A stretch of 32,518 nucleotides of DNA from Pseudaeromonas paramecii. Its GTDB lineage: Bacteria; Pseudomonadota; Gammaproteobacteria; Enterobacterales; Aeromonadaceae. Each line of letters opens with the position of its first letter. The first letter of the stretch is position 1. The position numbers and the translations under genes are program-made. Shown in pieces: positions 32,446-32,518 of the stretch. Under the pieces are notes generated by a model. That model was not told where the DNA came from, made no database searches, and was given only the letters and a program-made list of their open reading frames with translations. The DNA lies in the NCBI RefSeq assembly GCF_039540575.1, contig NZ_BAABFC010000030.1:1-32518 (forward strand), given 5' to 3'.

Positions 32446-32518
32446 ATGTGTAAACCCACCAGGTTGTTCACGGATTGAAGACGACTGATTGGGGGCAGGT
32501 AGTCCAGACTGGCATGAG
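32446..32518. other. Short tail after tldD
   Basis: These 73 bases follow the tldD stop. I see no stem-loop with a T-tract and no complete gene; whatever follows begins beyond the window. Confidence 0.4.

Noticed and set aside
1..32518. CRISPR arrays, tRNA or rRNA genes, insertion sequences, integrase or attachment sites
   Set aside because: I looked for short regular repeats, cloverleaf-like segments and transposase-like proteins and saw none. The region reads as stable chromosomal backbone plus a classical pilus cluster.

Overview
The window is a GC-rich stretch of a gammaproteobacterial chromosome. Gene content and order (csrD-like mshH, a complete mannose-sensitive haemagglutinin (MSHA) type IV pilus cluster, mreBCD, maf, rng, yhdP, a nitrilase-family gene, tldD) match the arrangement known from Vibrio, Shewanella and Aeromonas. 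Base composition and protein flavour make an Aeromonadales member (Aeromonas, Oceanimonas, Zobellella or similar) most likely; this is an inference, not a search result.

Layout. Positions 1-267 hold no gene I can support, only an inverted repeat. Positions 268-2632 carry four unrelated housekeeping or accessory genes: a TauE/SafE-type exporter on the plus strand, then a VOC-fold protein, a LysE-type exporter and a YaiI-family protein on the minus strand. Positions 2863-21689 carry the MSHA block on the plus strand: mshH, then mshI, a PilN-like gene, mshJ, mshK, mshL, mshM, mshN, mshE, mshG, mshF (assembly machine), then mshB, mshA, mshC, mshD, mshO, mshP, mshQ (pilin, minor pilins and large surface protein). 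Positions 21813-32445 carry mreB, mreC, mreD, maf, rng, yhdP, a carbon-nitrogen hydrolase and tldD, nearly all overlapping or closely spaced.

How it works together. MshI, the PilN-like protein, MshJ and MshK form the inner-membrane alignment complex. MshL is the outer-membrane secretin, with MshM (AAA+ ATPase) and MshN (TPR protein) as likely assembly partners. MshE is the extension ATPase and carries a textbook tandem c-di-GMP-binding motif; MshG is the platform. MshA is the major pilin, and MshB, C, D, O and P are prepilin-like. No retraction ATPase and no prepilin peptidase are encoded here, so these must come from elsewhere in the genome. The downstream genes serve cell-shape control, nucleotide-pool hygiene, RNA processing, envelope lipid transport and peptide proteolysis.

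I found no previously undescribed system. The most useful second looks are a strong intrinsic terminator just after mshA, the duplicated N-terminal modules of MshQ, CsrA-site-like elements in the mshH and mshI leaders, and the position of the msh cluster between the csrD homologue and mreB, which are neighbours in E. coli.
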